DNA of 64,000 nucleotides from Sphaerolaimus hirsutus (GCA_964036195.1 OZ038458.1:310001-374000); one strand, 5' to 3'. Shown: positions 23,689 through 32,902, counted from the first letter of the stretch. Made by a program: numbers and translations. The notes: generated from the letters alone by a model not told the origin.

Positions 23689-23883
23689 GTGGCCAATCTC
23701 GAACCCTGTAAAGTGCCCCCTGTCAAATGTCAAGTGTCACGCAAAGTGTCAAAAGTCACCTGAAATGCCCTGCGAAATGGCAACCGAGTTGCTATTTTGC
23801 AGGGCATTTCGCGTGACTTTTGACACTTTGCGTGACATTTGGCATTTGACAGGGCGTTTCACAGGGTCTGGGACTGCCGCCCG
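23689..23883 (+). mobile_element. Family A MITE inside the SH3-coding exon (candidate introner)
   Basis: 195 bp. Removing it exactly restores AAG CCG GTC GCG TTC (Lys-Pro-Val-Ala-Phe), the family sequence. CCGG occurs at both junctions and may be a target-site duplication. Left arm GGCCAATCTCGAACCCTG then TAAAGTG; right arm TTTCACAGGGTCTGGGACTG; the inner arms are inverted TGTCACGCAAAGTGTCAAAA. It contains a donor-like CCCT|GTAAAG (23708) and acceptor-like TTTCACAG (ends 23864), but joining those two shifts the frame. AA|GTACAA (23679) to the same acceptor keeps frame and would replace TyrLys by ValTrpAspCysArg. Confidence 0.85.
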
Positions 23884-23997
23884 GTCGCGTTCGCCGTCAG
23901 AACGAACATCGGCTACGACGGCACGTTGGACGACGACGCGCCCGTGCCCGGCACCGCCGTGTCCTTTGATATTAAGGACTTTTTGCATATTAAGGAG
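23884..23997 (+). CDS. CaV-beta exon: SH3 core
   Basis: Encodes [18 protein letters not shown], then [20 protein letters not shown], and ends at a GTGGGT donor in phase 0. FAVRTN and FLHIKE are the family's SH3 signatures. The left limit depends on how the transposon is removed. With the acceptor at 23864 the exon would start at 23865 and include residues VWDCR from the element. Confidence 0.9.
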
Positions 23998-24028
23998 GTG
24001 GGTGCGGCGTGGTTGATCAAATGTATTT

Positions 24029-24668
24029 GAGGCGTCCAATTCTAAAAGTCGACAAGTCCAAAATATGAAAATATTTTGAGTTAGGCCCGGAAACGTCATC
24101 TGGGGCTACTTCCGCACATTTTTCATCATTTTCCATAAATTTTTTGACCTCACATGCCCATACGGCATAGTGCCAAATTAGACGTTTTTGGGGAAAAATG
24201 CAAAAATTTGTGCAAGAAGTCGACAAGTCCACTTAGTTTTGGGCTAAAAGTCGACAAGTCCATCCTGCGCATCCTTCTTTTATGGGAAAAAACGCAAGAA
24301 ATGTGATAAGTCCATAATGGGCACCGATTTCTAAAAGTCGACAAGTGCATAAATTTCCCATGAGGCAGGACCAACGCGGGCGGGAACAAAAATGTTCTGA
24401 GTGCAAGAAGTCGACAAGTCCATTTCCCTCCCCAAAACAGTTTTGCTCTGACCGAATGGAATTTTATGGACACCCCATTTTTCACATATAGGTTGAGATT
24501 AGGGGCTGAAAATTTGACACTTTATTGTCAACATATGGAACTTAATGGAAAGCATGAGAGAGCCAAATTGGACACCCACCTAGGGCCTGGAATTGGGTTT
24601 GAAACTTAAAATGCGATTTACTCCAATCGCATTTTGTGGACTTGTCGACTTTTATAATTAGACGCCTC
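24029..24668. mobile_element. Family M element, complete
   Basis: Inverted ends GAGGCGTCCAATTCTAAAAG and complement of GAGGCGTCTAATTATAAAAG, each followed by TCGACAAGTCCA. The word AAGTCGACAAGTCCA recurs at least five times inside, in direct orientation, separated by unrelated 60-90 base spacers. ATTT occurs at both flanks. It starts 32 bases after an exon donor. Confidence 0.78.
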
Positions 24669-24721
24669 ATTTACGTTTGGTCGAAACATAGGTAAATATA
24701 CTCTAGTATAGAGTAAATACA

Positions 24722-24830
24722 TTTACCGTATTTCCTTGAAATACACCCCTCGAATAACCCATCCTACTCGAATTTAACGTCCTCGAAATACCCCTCCCCT
24801 TCGAATTATACACCCAGGTCTGAGCGACCT
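24722..24830. repeat. Family B left-end fragment
   Basis: TTACCGTATTTCCTTGAAAT followed by ACACCCCTCGAATAA units. The right end is missing. Confidence 0.5.
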
Positions 24831-24904
24831 GAGAAAAAATGAAGGAAATGAGACCATTATCTAAATAATAAATCCATAGTGTACAAAAATGATGAAAAAG
24901 AAAA

Positions 24905-25098
24905 TATACTCGGCGGACAGCACACCTAGTATGAAAACCTACCATAATTTAATGAATAAAATCTTGTGATAAATTTCGTAATTAATTATTCCATAGTAAA
25001 AACGAAATATTATGATGTAAAAACTATATAATTTTGGTTCATTTTTCAGATGGGTTATGGTAGGTTTTCATACTAAGTGTGATGTCCGCCGCTTATAG
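24905..25098. mobile_element. MITE family C
   Basis: Left TATACTCGGCGGACAGCACA, right GATGTCCGCCGCTTATA. Inverted inner arms GTATGAAAACCTACCATAA and complement, plus ATCTTGTGATAAATTTCG. It is close in sequence to the 28.5 kb copy. Confidence 0.78.
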
Positions 25099-25211
25099 AC
25101 AAAATCAAAAGACAAAATACAAAAGAAAAATAGGAAACTTGTGCAAAAAACGCCACCCAATTATCCCCGATAAACATTTCCACAAAACAAAACGTATCGC
25201 AAACACTGCAG

Positions 25212-25327
25212 AAATTCAGCAACGACTGGTGGATCGGGCGATTAGTGAAAGAGGGCCACGAATTAGGATTTATCCCATCCCCGTCAAAATTGGAAAATAT
25301 ACGGCTTCAGGCGGCACGCAAAAAACT
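25212..25327 (+). CDS. CaV-beta exon: end of SH3, start of HOOK
   Basis: Acceptor ACACTGCAG. Encodes [51 protein letters not shown] and GFIPSP are invariant in CaV-beta. Ends phase 2 at CT|GTGCGT, matching the phase 2 acceptor of the next exon. A phase 0 GTTGAT donor four bases later is the less fitting alternative. Confidence 0.92.
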
Positions 25328-25442
25328 GTGCGTTGATACTTTTTTCGGATTTTTTTTGTGGGGGGTGTCGGACGTGTTGTTATCAATTTTCACTTTTTGA
25401 AAACAATAATGGTAACGTGCCAAACCAACAGTGTAATCGGAG

Positions 25443-25627
25443 GCAGTCCCGCACCCTGTAAAGCTTAGATTTTATTAATGAAATTTTGATTAGATTTTAT
25501 TAATGAAATTTTGATTAGATTTTATTAATGAAAATTTGACACTTTGCATGACAATTCGTATAACATTTTACATGACATTTGACAGTTGACTTTATCTACA
25601 CTTTACAGAGCTCGGGACTGGCGCCAG
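25443..25627. mobile_element. MITE family A with internal triplication
   Basis: Left GGCAGTCCCGCACCCTG then TAAAG; right TTTACAGAGCTCGGGACTGG then CGCC. Near the left arm a 25-base block, ATTAATGAAATTTTGATTAG then ATTTT, is repeated three times in tandem. Confidence 0.78.
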
Positions 25628-25996
25628 GGGCCAATCCCGAACCACGTGAATTGTAAAATGTCGCACAAATGTACCAAACTGTCAGTAAATTTTTAAAATA
25701 CTCAGTGAAGTTTGCCTCTGCCTACAGCGCAGGTATTTTTTATGTTTCGTCACACTTGACAAAGTTAATCGCACAAAACCGCACTGAACCATACCGTAAA
25801 AATGTAAAACTTTATCGTACCATTTACCGCCGACGTTTTTACCGGCTCTATGCTACCTGTATGCCTGAAAATTTACCGACAATTTTCCCGTACACTTTAC
25901 CTGGGGGGGGGGTGCAACGCCAATAGAACACCCCTGTTCGACCCCTTAACCACCCTGAAAAGTAAAAATTCACTACGCTCGTGTTATCGGTTCCAG

Positions 25997-26129
25997 TTCC
26001 AATTTGGACAACGATGACTCGCTTTCTGAGGAGGAAGATGATGAGGACGAGGAGGGAAAACCGAAAAAACCGCCGCCGCTGCCGATTAATATGGGCGATA
26101 AGAAAAAGCAGTTGCCATTTTTTAAGAAG
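25997..26129 (+). CDS. CaV-beta exon: HOOK linker
   Basis: Acceptor TATCGGTTCCAG, phase 2, completing Leu. Encodes SNLDNDDSLSEEEDDEDEEG, KPKKPPPLPINMGDKKKQ, LPFFKK. The acidic run plus Pro-rich segment ending PFFKK is typical of the variable HOOK that joins SH3 to the GK domain and tunes inactivation. Donor GTTCGT, phase 0. Family members often swap exons here; I see no second one. Confidence 0.88.
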
Positions 26130-26488
26130 GTTCGTCAACTTGTTTTTTGACAGAATTGTGCATTTTTCTACATTTAATGGCCCTACGCATACTAGTTGAC
26201 TGACAACGACAATAAATGTCAACTGGTTCCGATCCCAATTCGAAGCTTGTTGACGAGTATCACTACGCATTATTCTATACACATGTAAATATTTAGGTAC
26301 TTGTGCCGGCTTTGTATTTATTTACATTGCACACACACACCACAACATTTTTTCCACACTACAGCAACATGATTCAACACTTTTGAATTTGAACGTCTTT
26401 AGTCGGCTCGCCAGCAAGCTTTGAATTGGGATGGGAACCAGTTCAGTAAGGACCAATGACTCTCTAATGTGTCACCCCCATTGTACAG

Positions 26489-26744
26489 CCAGAAATGGGA
26501 CCCCCCTACGACGTGGTGCCTTCCATGCGCCCAGTTGTATTAGTCGGCCCCTCCTTAAAGGGATACGAAGTTACGGATATGATGCAAAAAGCTGTTTTTG
26601 ACTACCTCAAGCACAGATTTGAGGGCCGCATCATAATCACCAGAGTTCAGGCAGATATTTCTTTGGCTAAAAAGAACACTTTGAATAATTTTGGCAAGAG
26701 AGCTATTGTTGAGAGATCGAATAGCAAAGCCAGTTTTAGTTTGG
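26489..26744 (+). CDS. CaV-beta exon: first half of GK domain
   Basis: Acceptor CCATTGTACAG. Encodes [60 protein letters not shown], then the KKNTLNN...[11 protein letters not shown] segment. This includes much of the groove that binds the alpha-1 interaction domain. The P-loop lacks the Lys-Ser/Thr needed for nucleotide binding, as in all beta subunits. Phase 1 GTCGGT donor; its G joins CG of the next exon to make Ala. Confidence 0.96.
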
Positions 26745-26808
26745 GTCGGTTGCGAATTACCTATTTTTGTGGAATTTACTTTTCCGGGCGAAAATTTCCT
26801 ATTATACG

Positions 26809-27391
26809 GTATACTCGGCGGACCGCAAAGTATGCACCCAAAATTATTAATGTCTTGGTCGATAACACGCGAGCTTGACACTTATGTATGCACGTCCGCA
26901 AAAAGAAAAATACCGTATTTGCTTGAATAGTTCCCCCCCCTTGAATAATTCCCCCCTCGAATAATCCTCCCGTGTAAGACGAGTGAGGAAATAATAATTC
27001 CCCCCTCGAATAATTCCCCCCTTAAAAGATTTGATCAATTGTTTGTGCCCAATATTAACAAAAATGGCATGTTCTTGTGTTAATAAAGCATATTTCATTA
27101 AATGTGTTGATAGAAACATGCTTGAAAATTTTGACGAAACAATAATTCCCCCTCGAATAATTCCCCCCTTGAATCGTTCCCCCCTCAAAAAAGTCTGACG
27201 AAATAATAATCCCCCAGGGGGATTATTCAAGCAAATACGGTATTTAAAAACGAAAAAGGCAGAGTCGCGTATAAACGAGGACTGTTTTTCCCGTCATGTT
27301 TTTTTCCGGAATTATTTTTATATTATTAATGATGTCGTCATGATGGAGTGTTTCCTTCAGAAAAATGCATAGCGTGCAGTCTGCCGAGTAT
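26809..27391. mobile_element. MITE family C split by a family B insertion
   Basis: Left GTATACTCGGCGGACCGCAA then AGTATGC; right GCATAGCGTGCAGTCTGCCG then AGTAT. A family B element (26911-27242) sits inside. The left end is about 65 bases from an exon donor. Confidence 0.72.
26911..27242. mobile_element. MITE family B, nested in family C
   Basis: Ends TACCGTATTTGCTTGAATAG and TATTCAAGCAAATACGGTA, with GAATAATTCCCCCC arrays on each side. It resembles the 7.97 kb copy, including GACGAGTGAGGAAATAATAA. Confidence 0.8.
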
Positions 27392-27507
27392 ACCTGAATC
27401 GGCCATTTTTACTGTCAAATTTATAAATGTTATGTATAATTTTTTGTGCTCAAGCACAGAAACCATTTTGATGTCAACCATGATAAATAAAATGATTAAT
27501 AAAATCC

Positions 27508-27634
27508 AAAGTCATGTAAAATGGCAAATGACCAGTACAAAATAAAATTGCCTAGCCATCAAGCCAAATTAAGATGATGACATTTGACGCTTTGCATGAC
27601 ATTTGACATTTTACAGGTCCTGTGAATGGCACTA
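27508..27634. mobile_element. MITE family A, partial
   Basis: AGTCATGTAAAATGGCAAAT on the left; GACATTTGACATTTTACAGG then TCCTG on the right. The outermost bases are diverged. Confidence 0.55.
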
Positions 27635-27699
27635 GGAACTATCTCCAGTCCAGCACTTCAAAATTTCATTGTGTTTTTCGTTGCGTTGATCCTAGGTGT

Positions 27700-27960
27700 A
27701 TTTACCGCAAAGTATGCGTTCGAAATTAAGGTACTTATGTCTTAGTCAGTAACGTGCTAACAGAATCTACTTATGCACGTACTTTCACAAAAGAGAATGT
27801 ATTTAAAAAAGAAAAAGGTGGACTCACGTACACGCGTAGGAAGTTTTCAATCATAAATGTTTTTGTTTTTTGTTAGAACCATCTTGATTTTATGAATGAT
27901 GACGTCACGATGGAGTGTTTCCTCCAGCAAAATGCATAGCGTGTGGTCAGCCGAGTATAA
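27700..27960. mobile_element. MITE family C, diverged
   Basis: Left part TTACCGCAAAGTATGCG; right part ATGCATAGCGTGTGGTCAGC then CGAGTATAA. It shares GATGACGTCA(C/T)GATGGAGTGTT with the copy ending at 27391. Confidence 0.55.
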
Positions 27961-27966
27961 CACCGT

Positions 27967-29090
27967 GAGGGAAACCCATTATTTAACCACAGCGACTCGT
28001 AACCCATCGACTCGCAAGCCAAAGTACATCAAGATTAAAGCCAAAGTGCCTCGTCTCTAAAGCCGCAGTCAAACTTTTGACTCGTCACCAAAAGTGTGTC
28101 AGTATTTAACCGTATTGTGTCATTATTAAAGCCATGCGTACATAGTGCATATTTTGTGTCATTATTAAAGCCATGTGTACATCATAATTACTTCATATTT
28201 ATGTATTTATTAAGTGCCAGAGGATACATGAGTGTGTGCTGCGTGCACAAATAACACGGAAATATGGGTTTACACGGTGACCCAATGATAAACATGCGTG
28301 ATGTAGGATCAAATGATGGAAAAAATACTCGCAAATCTATAATAAATATATCGTGCCCACTTTTCATATGGGAAATAGTGATGAAAATGTACTGGAAAAA
28401 CATGTGCCGCAAGTGAAAAGTACACGGTGTACTCGTAATGTAAATACATGTAATGTATAATTGGACAAATATATCTAGGTATACTCGGCGGACCGCAAAG
28501 TATGCGCAGAATCTTACATTAATTTTATGAATAAAATCTTATGATCAATTTCGTAATTAATTATCCCATAGTAAAAACTAAATATTTTGATGAAAAGACA
28601 GTATGATTTTCGGTTCATTATTCAGATTGGTTATTGTAGGTTTTCATACTAAGTGTGATGTCCGCCGAGTATCACAGAATTCATTAAAATTATATCTCAA
28701 TATAAAATGGTGAAATGCCATTTACGTCTGTTATCCATCTCTTTGTTCACACTGAAATTCTCCATGATCCACTTCATCGAGCCAAATAGAAATTGGCCAC
28801 ACGTGTCCATTCAAAAGCGGATTACCCCAAAAATGGCTGTGAACTTACCGCCACATGTATTTAAAAACTATACATCCATTTTGTATGTGTATCATTAAGT
28901 ATTTCCCTGTATTGCGGCTTGCGAGTCGACATATTGGCTTTAATAATGACACACAATGGCTTTAATAATGACACATTTTTTATGACCGTTTTGGCTTTAA
29001 TGTCGCTATACTTTGGCTTACCTAGCGAGGTACTTTGGCTTTACAGTCGATGGGTTAAATCTCGGGTAGCTTTAATCTCGCTATACTCTC
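27967..29090. mobile_element. Family N element with 9 bp duplication, just before an exon
   Basis: TAACACCGT occurs immediately on both sides (27958-27966 and 29091-29099). Both ends carry inverted arrays of GGCTTTAATAATGACACA-type words: left TTTGTGTCATTATTAAAGCC, right GGCTTTAATAATGACACA. Also present are CGACTCGCAAGCC and GGCTTGCGAGTCG. A family C element (28480-28672) lies inside. Its right edge is 24 bases from the next CaV-beta exon. A 9 bp duplication fits Mutator-type transposons, but that assignment is weak. Confidence 0.7.
28480..28672. mobile_element. MITE family C, nested
   Basis: TATACTCGGCGGACCGCAAA then GTATGCGCAGAATC on the left; GTGTGATGTCCGCCGAGTAT on the right. Interior near-identical in layout to the 24.9 kb copy. 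Confidence 0.78.
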
Positions 29091-29114
29091 TAACACCGTT
29101 TCGTCCCCTCGCAG

Positions 29115-29362
29115 CGGAAGTGCAGTCGGAAATCGAGCGCATTTTCGAATTGGCTCGCACCATGCAGCTGGTAGTTTTGGACTGCGACACTATCAACCAG
29201 CCTTCCCAGTTGATAAAAACCAGTCTGGCACCGATTATCGTCTACATAAAAATTAGCTCGCCCAAAGTGCTGCAGCGATTGATAAAGACCAGGGGCAAGA
29301 ATCAAGTGCGCAATATGAATGTGCAGATGGTGGGCGCTGAGAAATTGGCACAGTGCCCGCCC
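29115..29362 (+). CDS. CaV-beta exon: GK domain, middle
   Basis: Acceptor CCCCTCGCAG, phase 1. Encodes [60 protein letters not shown], then [20 protein letters not shown] and CPP. Every block is family-diagnostic. GTGGGT donor in phase 0. Confidence 0.97.
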
Positions 29363-29627
29363 GTGGGTATTGGGTATTTTTGGGTATTTTTATTGTTAAA
29401 GGTACATTGATGATCAGGAGTCGCTGCGGACACTTTTTGAGTTCTCACCACAAAAAGGATGTTTGTTTACATAACCTTGAAGCACATATTACCTTGTATA
29501 ACTCCCTCCGTTGGACATTGGACATTGGATTAATCGACGTTTTCTGGATACAGCGTGGAGTTATCAACCTTGAGAAATGGTCGCCTCAACCGCCCTACAT
29601 GCACTCACCTCCCGGCGCACCTCGCAG

Positions 29628-29876
29628 GAGATGTTCGACCTGGTGCTGGACGAGAACCAGCTGGAGGACGCGTGCGAGCACCTGGCCGAGTTCCTGGAGA
29701 CGTACTGGCGCGCGACGCACCCGCCCGTCAAGTCGCCGCCGCAGCTGCGCAAGCACCGGCAGCCGGGCAGCGGGCAGACGGCCAGACGCAACCCCCAGCA
29801 GCACCACAACCAGCAGCAGCAGCAGCACGGCGTGCAGCCGCAGCCCCTGCCGCAGCAGCACCAGGCCAGTGGCCAG
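29628..29876 (+). CDS. CaV-beta exon: end of GK domain and Gln-rich tail
   Basis: Acceptor CACCTCGCAG, phase 0. Encodes [33 protein letters not shown], then a tail with [13 protein letters not shown] and a His/Gln-rich run ending HQASGQ. No consensus donor follows: the next base starts a CCCGAA/CCCGAT repeat. Reading on adds [20 protein letters not shown] and more, to a TAG at 30039-30041. GG|GTTGGG at 29879 is a weak phase 2 donor. Confidence 0.92.
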
Positions 29877-30090
29877 GGGTTGGGCACCCGACCCCACCCG
29901 AACCCCAACCCGATACCCGCACACTTTTTGGAACCGATACCCGAACCCGACTCTACTACCCGAACCCGACTCTACTACCCGAACCCGATACCCACAAAAA
30001 TTTTTGGAACCGATACCCGATACCCTACCCGAAATTTTTAGTACCCGATACCCAAACCAAAAATTTTGAAAATCCCAACACTAGTGGGTG
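29877..30090. repeat. CCCGAA/CCCGAT repeat element at exon end
   Basis: Bounded by GGGTTGGG and CCCAACAC. The interior is degenerate ACCCGA(A/T)(A/C)CC units with two GGAACCGATACCCG blocks and AAAATTTTTGG/CCAAAAATTTT-like words. It reads in frame from the CaV-beta exon for 54 codons. Beyond it, GTGAGG at about 30089 would make a good donor, so the element may have pushed the original donor downstream. Confidence 0.6.
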
Positions 30091-30104
30091 AGGTCCGTGC
30101 ATTC

Positions 30105-30195
30105 TCCGCGAGTGGCGCCAGGCTAAGTGGCGCCACTCGCGGAGAATGGTGCCATGCGCCATGGCGCTTTTGCTTTTCCCCAAAGCCGTGGCGCT
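30105..30195. repeat. Family L GGCGCC palindrome
   Basis: GAGTGGCGCCAGGC...GTGGCGCCACTC forms a short hairpin, followed by GCGCCATGGCGCTTTTGC as in the complete family L copies. Confidence 0.5.
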
Positions 30196-30199
30196 CTTA

Positions 30200-30475
30200 T
30201 AAATAGGTAAATAATCGGGACCCAGTTTCTATATCCTGCATCAACGTAAAATATCCCACATTTGTTGGCCAAAAAGTCATGATAATTAGCGATTTTGATC
30301 AAAATTTCTATAAAAAATCCGGTGGGGGTTCCGCGGAAAGTAGCAACAACATTGCCTCAGGATAGCTAGGTAGATAGCTGAGCGGCGCTTGGCAAAGATA
30401 GATAGCTGGAGCGTTTTGGGGGTCTGCGCTGCAACTTTCTATCAACCCCTCACTGTAATAAACCCTTGGTTCAAG
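30200..30475. mobile_element. Family E right-half fragment
   Basis: Contains TTAGCGATTTTGATCAAAAT, GATAGATAGCTGGAG and TAAACCC near the right end. The left half is absent. Confidence 0.5.
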
Positions 30476-30589
30476 TTCAAACTCAAATTTCAAAAATGTC
30501 TAGTTTTGAGCACCAAAGTGGCCCCTAGGTAATTGTACGTAAAATACTACAGTCGATATGTCGGTTGACATTTAATTTTCAATTCGCAG

Positions 30590-30709
30590 ATGGCTGCTGA
30601 CGGGGCTGGCGGCCAGGTTCCCGCTGGCATGGCGCCAAGTGCGGCAAAGTTTTTCGGTGCCGGACAACAGCCGCAGCCAGCCGCCGCCGCTGCCGCTGGC
30701 AGATTTTGA
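30590..30709 (+). CDS. CaV-beta putative terminal exon
   Basis: Acceptor TTAATTTTCAATTCGCAG. In phase 0 it encodes [39 protein letters not shown] and a stop, a low-complexity tail plausible for this family. In phase 2 it would read WLLTGLAARFPLAWRQ and end 36 bases later. Phase cannot be settled because the upstream donor is obscured by the repeat. Confidence 0.6.
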   Translation: MAADGAGGQVPAGMAPSAAKFFGAGQQPQPAAAAAAGRF

Positions 30710-31226
30710 GATGAATTTTTTTGTTTGGTAAATTTATTACAGTAAATAATAGAGGGAGCGCCCTGGTTGGAAATTGTACGCGACTTTGACTATTTATGAT
30801 GAATAATGATTGCAGACCGTCTGAAAAACTGTTTTATTTTTCTTTAAAGTTTAAAAGCTTTTTTATTTTGTTCTTGCGTTTTACGTGGATTGTCAAACAA
30901 AAATAATGAAAAAATTTGAAAAATCGAAACGGAATTTAGGTTGCACGGCCGTTGTATCAGATCGCCAATAATTTACCAAGACGCTCTTCAATCAATTATA
31001 AAATTTGGCATTTTAATGTCCATATGAATAATTCAAGTGAGCAAGGTAAGTAAAATAATAATAAATACTTAAATATGTACATATTTACCTAGATATTTTA
31101 TCTATTCAAGTACCCTTATGAAGGCACGGTCCCGCCCAAAAAATGACACAGTTGAAAACTACTTTTCAACCGGACATCAGTCACCGAGTAAACCTTGGTC
31201 CTGTAATTCACTGAATGCATTCAATG

Positions 31227-31628
31227 TACCGTATTTCCTCGAAATACCCCCCGGGTTTTTTTTCAGAGTGGGAATTTTGAGGGGGGTAATTCGAGGGGGG
31301 GTATTATTTCGCCAGAACTTTTTTGAACACAGTACTAATTTGTTGTTTGTAACGTGCGCAGATGTAGAAAAATGCGACAAAAACCAACATAGGTATACAA
31401 GGGTCTACAGACTTAAACAAGTAAATATGTCGATGGTATAAACCACGTTAAAACGTACCTAATACAGTCATTGTTTTTAAGGTGTGTTATGCATTGCCAG
31501 TTGACAAAACGCACCTTTTGTCATGTACGTTCCATTTACACTCAATTTGGAGGGGGGTATTTCGAGGGGGGGGTATTAATTCATAGTGCCCATTTTGAGG
31601 GGGGGGGGTATTTCGAGGAAATACGGTA
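31227..31628. mobile_element. MITE family B
   Basis: Ends TACCGTATTTCCTCGAAATA and TATTTCGAGGAAATACGGTA, nearly perfect. The interior shares CAACATAGGTATA, ATGTACGTTCCATTTACACT and CAATTTGG(A/G)GGGG with the 10.4, 54.6 and 61.6 kb copies. Confidence 0.85.
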
Positions 31629-31721
31629 TTCATCTACCCATATATTCTTGTTGATACAACACCAAGGTTCGCTTGGCTTGTTTTCGTTTGGCTGATTTTT
31701 GGTTGATAAGCGACCGTAGCT

Positions 31722-31908
31722 ACCGGCAGTCCCGCACTCCGTAGAATGTGAAATCAAATGTAAAATATCATGTAAAATGCCATACAACAATTATAGAATT
31801 TCACGTAAGATCAAATGCTCAGTAATAAAAACTAACTTTTTACTGTAATTGACATTTTACATGACATTTGACACCTTACTTTACATGTTACAGGGTGCGG
31901 GACTGCCT
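31722..31908. mobile_element. MITE family A, well preserved ends
   Basis: GGCAGTCCCGCACTCCGTAG at left; GTTACAGGGTGCGGGACTGC then C at right: 12 of the first 14 terminal bases are paired. Inner arms TAAAATATCATGTAAAATG and TTTTACATGACATTTGACA. Confidence 0.8.
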
Positions 31909-32501
31909 CCTGGTTTTTTGGCGCTAATGCTCCAGGGGCGCCGCTCTCATTGCTATTTAGGTATTCAAACAGAAACATCTACAAATATTATGTGTGCAAA
32001 ATAACCAGTGCAAAATGAAGTCGGTAAAACAAACCAATTCACCCAATAATTCCTGGTTTTTATGTACAGCATCGGTTTTTCGTCGTTCAGTCATGCTTTT
32101 GCGAATTTGATTTTGCATGTGCACATGTAAATGCGAGCTGGTTATAAATACTTAGTACGTATATCAATTTCCACTTTTTGAGATTTTTGAGCTTGCAAAT
32201 TATGAATCTCGGTCTCTTTTCGTTCCCGAATCAAAATGAGTGAGATGTCTTTAGCATTCCTTTCGTTGTTGTTTTTTTTGTACAACCTGGAACCAGTTTG
32301 TATGTTTTATAATTGTAAAATATGACATTTTTAAAAATTCTAAATAAACCATAGAAATTGGTTTGGTCAAAAATTGTTAAATCTTGTGTTTTTGTATGTA
32401 TTCCCTTGTAAATATGTAAAACATTCTCAAAGTTTGATACCCTTCGTTCACCTTCCATCACTGCATACCTACATTTATTTGAATACAAGTACCTAGGTAT
32501 T

Positions 32502-32630
32502 TACCGTATTCCCTCGAAATACCCCCCGGGGGGTGATTGTTTCATAGTGGTCCCGAGAGGGGGGGGGGTTAAACGAGGGGGGGGGGGGTATTTCAAGGGG
32601 GGGGGGGGGGTATTTCGAGGAAATACGGTA
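32502..32630. mobile_element. MITE family B, short internal-deletion copy
   Basis: Only about 130 bases: TACCGTATTCCCTCGAAATA, CCCGGGGGGTGATTG, G-runs, then TATTTCGAGGAAATACGGTA. The termini are intact but the usual 300-base middle is missing. Confidence 0.8.
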
Positions 32631-32707
32631 TATAAAGTTTCTTTTTTTGCACTCCGTATAAAAATTGCTTAGTTGTAAACACTTCAGGCATATTGATTTT
32701 ACAAAAG

Positions 32708-32759
32708 ATGTCTTACGACACAGTTCAGATGTCTACTGTGACTTCGTTGAATGCCGAAG
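32708..32759 (+). CDS. Unrecognised gene X: candidate first coding exon
   Basis: ATG then MSYDTVQMSTVTSLNAE and a split Gly codon at a GTAAAT donor (phase 1). Its phase agrees with the micro-exon downstream. I do not recognise the protein. Support comes from matched phases across four segments with usable splice sites and from the absence of repeats, not from homology. Confidence 0.42.
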
Positions 32760-32902
32760 GTAAATATTTAGGTATTTATACTCCAGCGACTTGACCTAAT
32801 GCACACACAGTTGCACTAGTGCAAAATGATGAAATTTCTTTCCTATCATGGGGTAAAAGTTTGAGCGTTCCTTTTTTGACGAATTTTTGCATTATTTTAC
32901 AG

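Larger units (their letters stand above)
16420..30709 (+). other. Gene: voltage-gated calcium channel beta subunit (CaV-beta)
   Basis: Auxiliary cytoplasmic subunit that binds the alpha-1 interaction domain of high-voltage-activated calcium channels, aiding surface expression and gating. Eight well-supported exons plus one putative first exon give a model of about 486 residues, normal for the family. Order: basic N-terminus; SH3 (about residues 66-150); acidic HOOK linker; guanylate-kinase-like domain (about 200-410) with the nucleotide-free P-loop GPSLKGYEV; Gln/His-rich tail. Reading phases agree at every junction from 25.2 to 29.6 kb. Two junctions are odd: a family A transposon splits the SH3-coding exon at Lys-Pro-Val-Ala, and a repeat replaces the donor after residue 447. 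The family is recognised from conserved stretches such as [18 protein letters not shown] and [17 protein letters not shown]. In insects the orthologue is Ca-beta. A possible poly(A) signal AATAAA lies at 31060. Confidence 0.93.

Noticed and set aside
24150-24485. 111-codon - strand ORF rich in DLSTF repeats
   Set aside because: The repeated peptide is just the family M word AAGTCGACAAGTCCA read in frame.
28919-29410. 163-codon ORF starting before the GK exon
   Set aside because: Only the part from 29115 is CaV-beta. The upstream part is transposon sequence that happens to be open.
29595-29924. Antisense ORFs over the Gln-rich CaV-beta tail
   Set aside because: Antisense of CAG-rich coding DNA is Leu/Cys-rich and open by composition; no independent signal.
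29353-30069. A 238-codon + strand ORF, longest in the window
   Set aside because: Its middle overlaps the CaV-beta exon at 29.63 kb in the wrong frame, giving Arg/Thr/Ser-rich low complexity. The true frame carries the conserved GK sequence.
31107-31226. Possible exon MKARSRPKNDTVENYFS...
   Set aside because: It is preceded by a GTAAGT pair at 31.05 kb, but the phases do not join without a stop and it runs into a family B element. Insufficient support.
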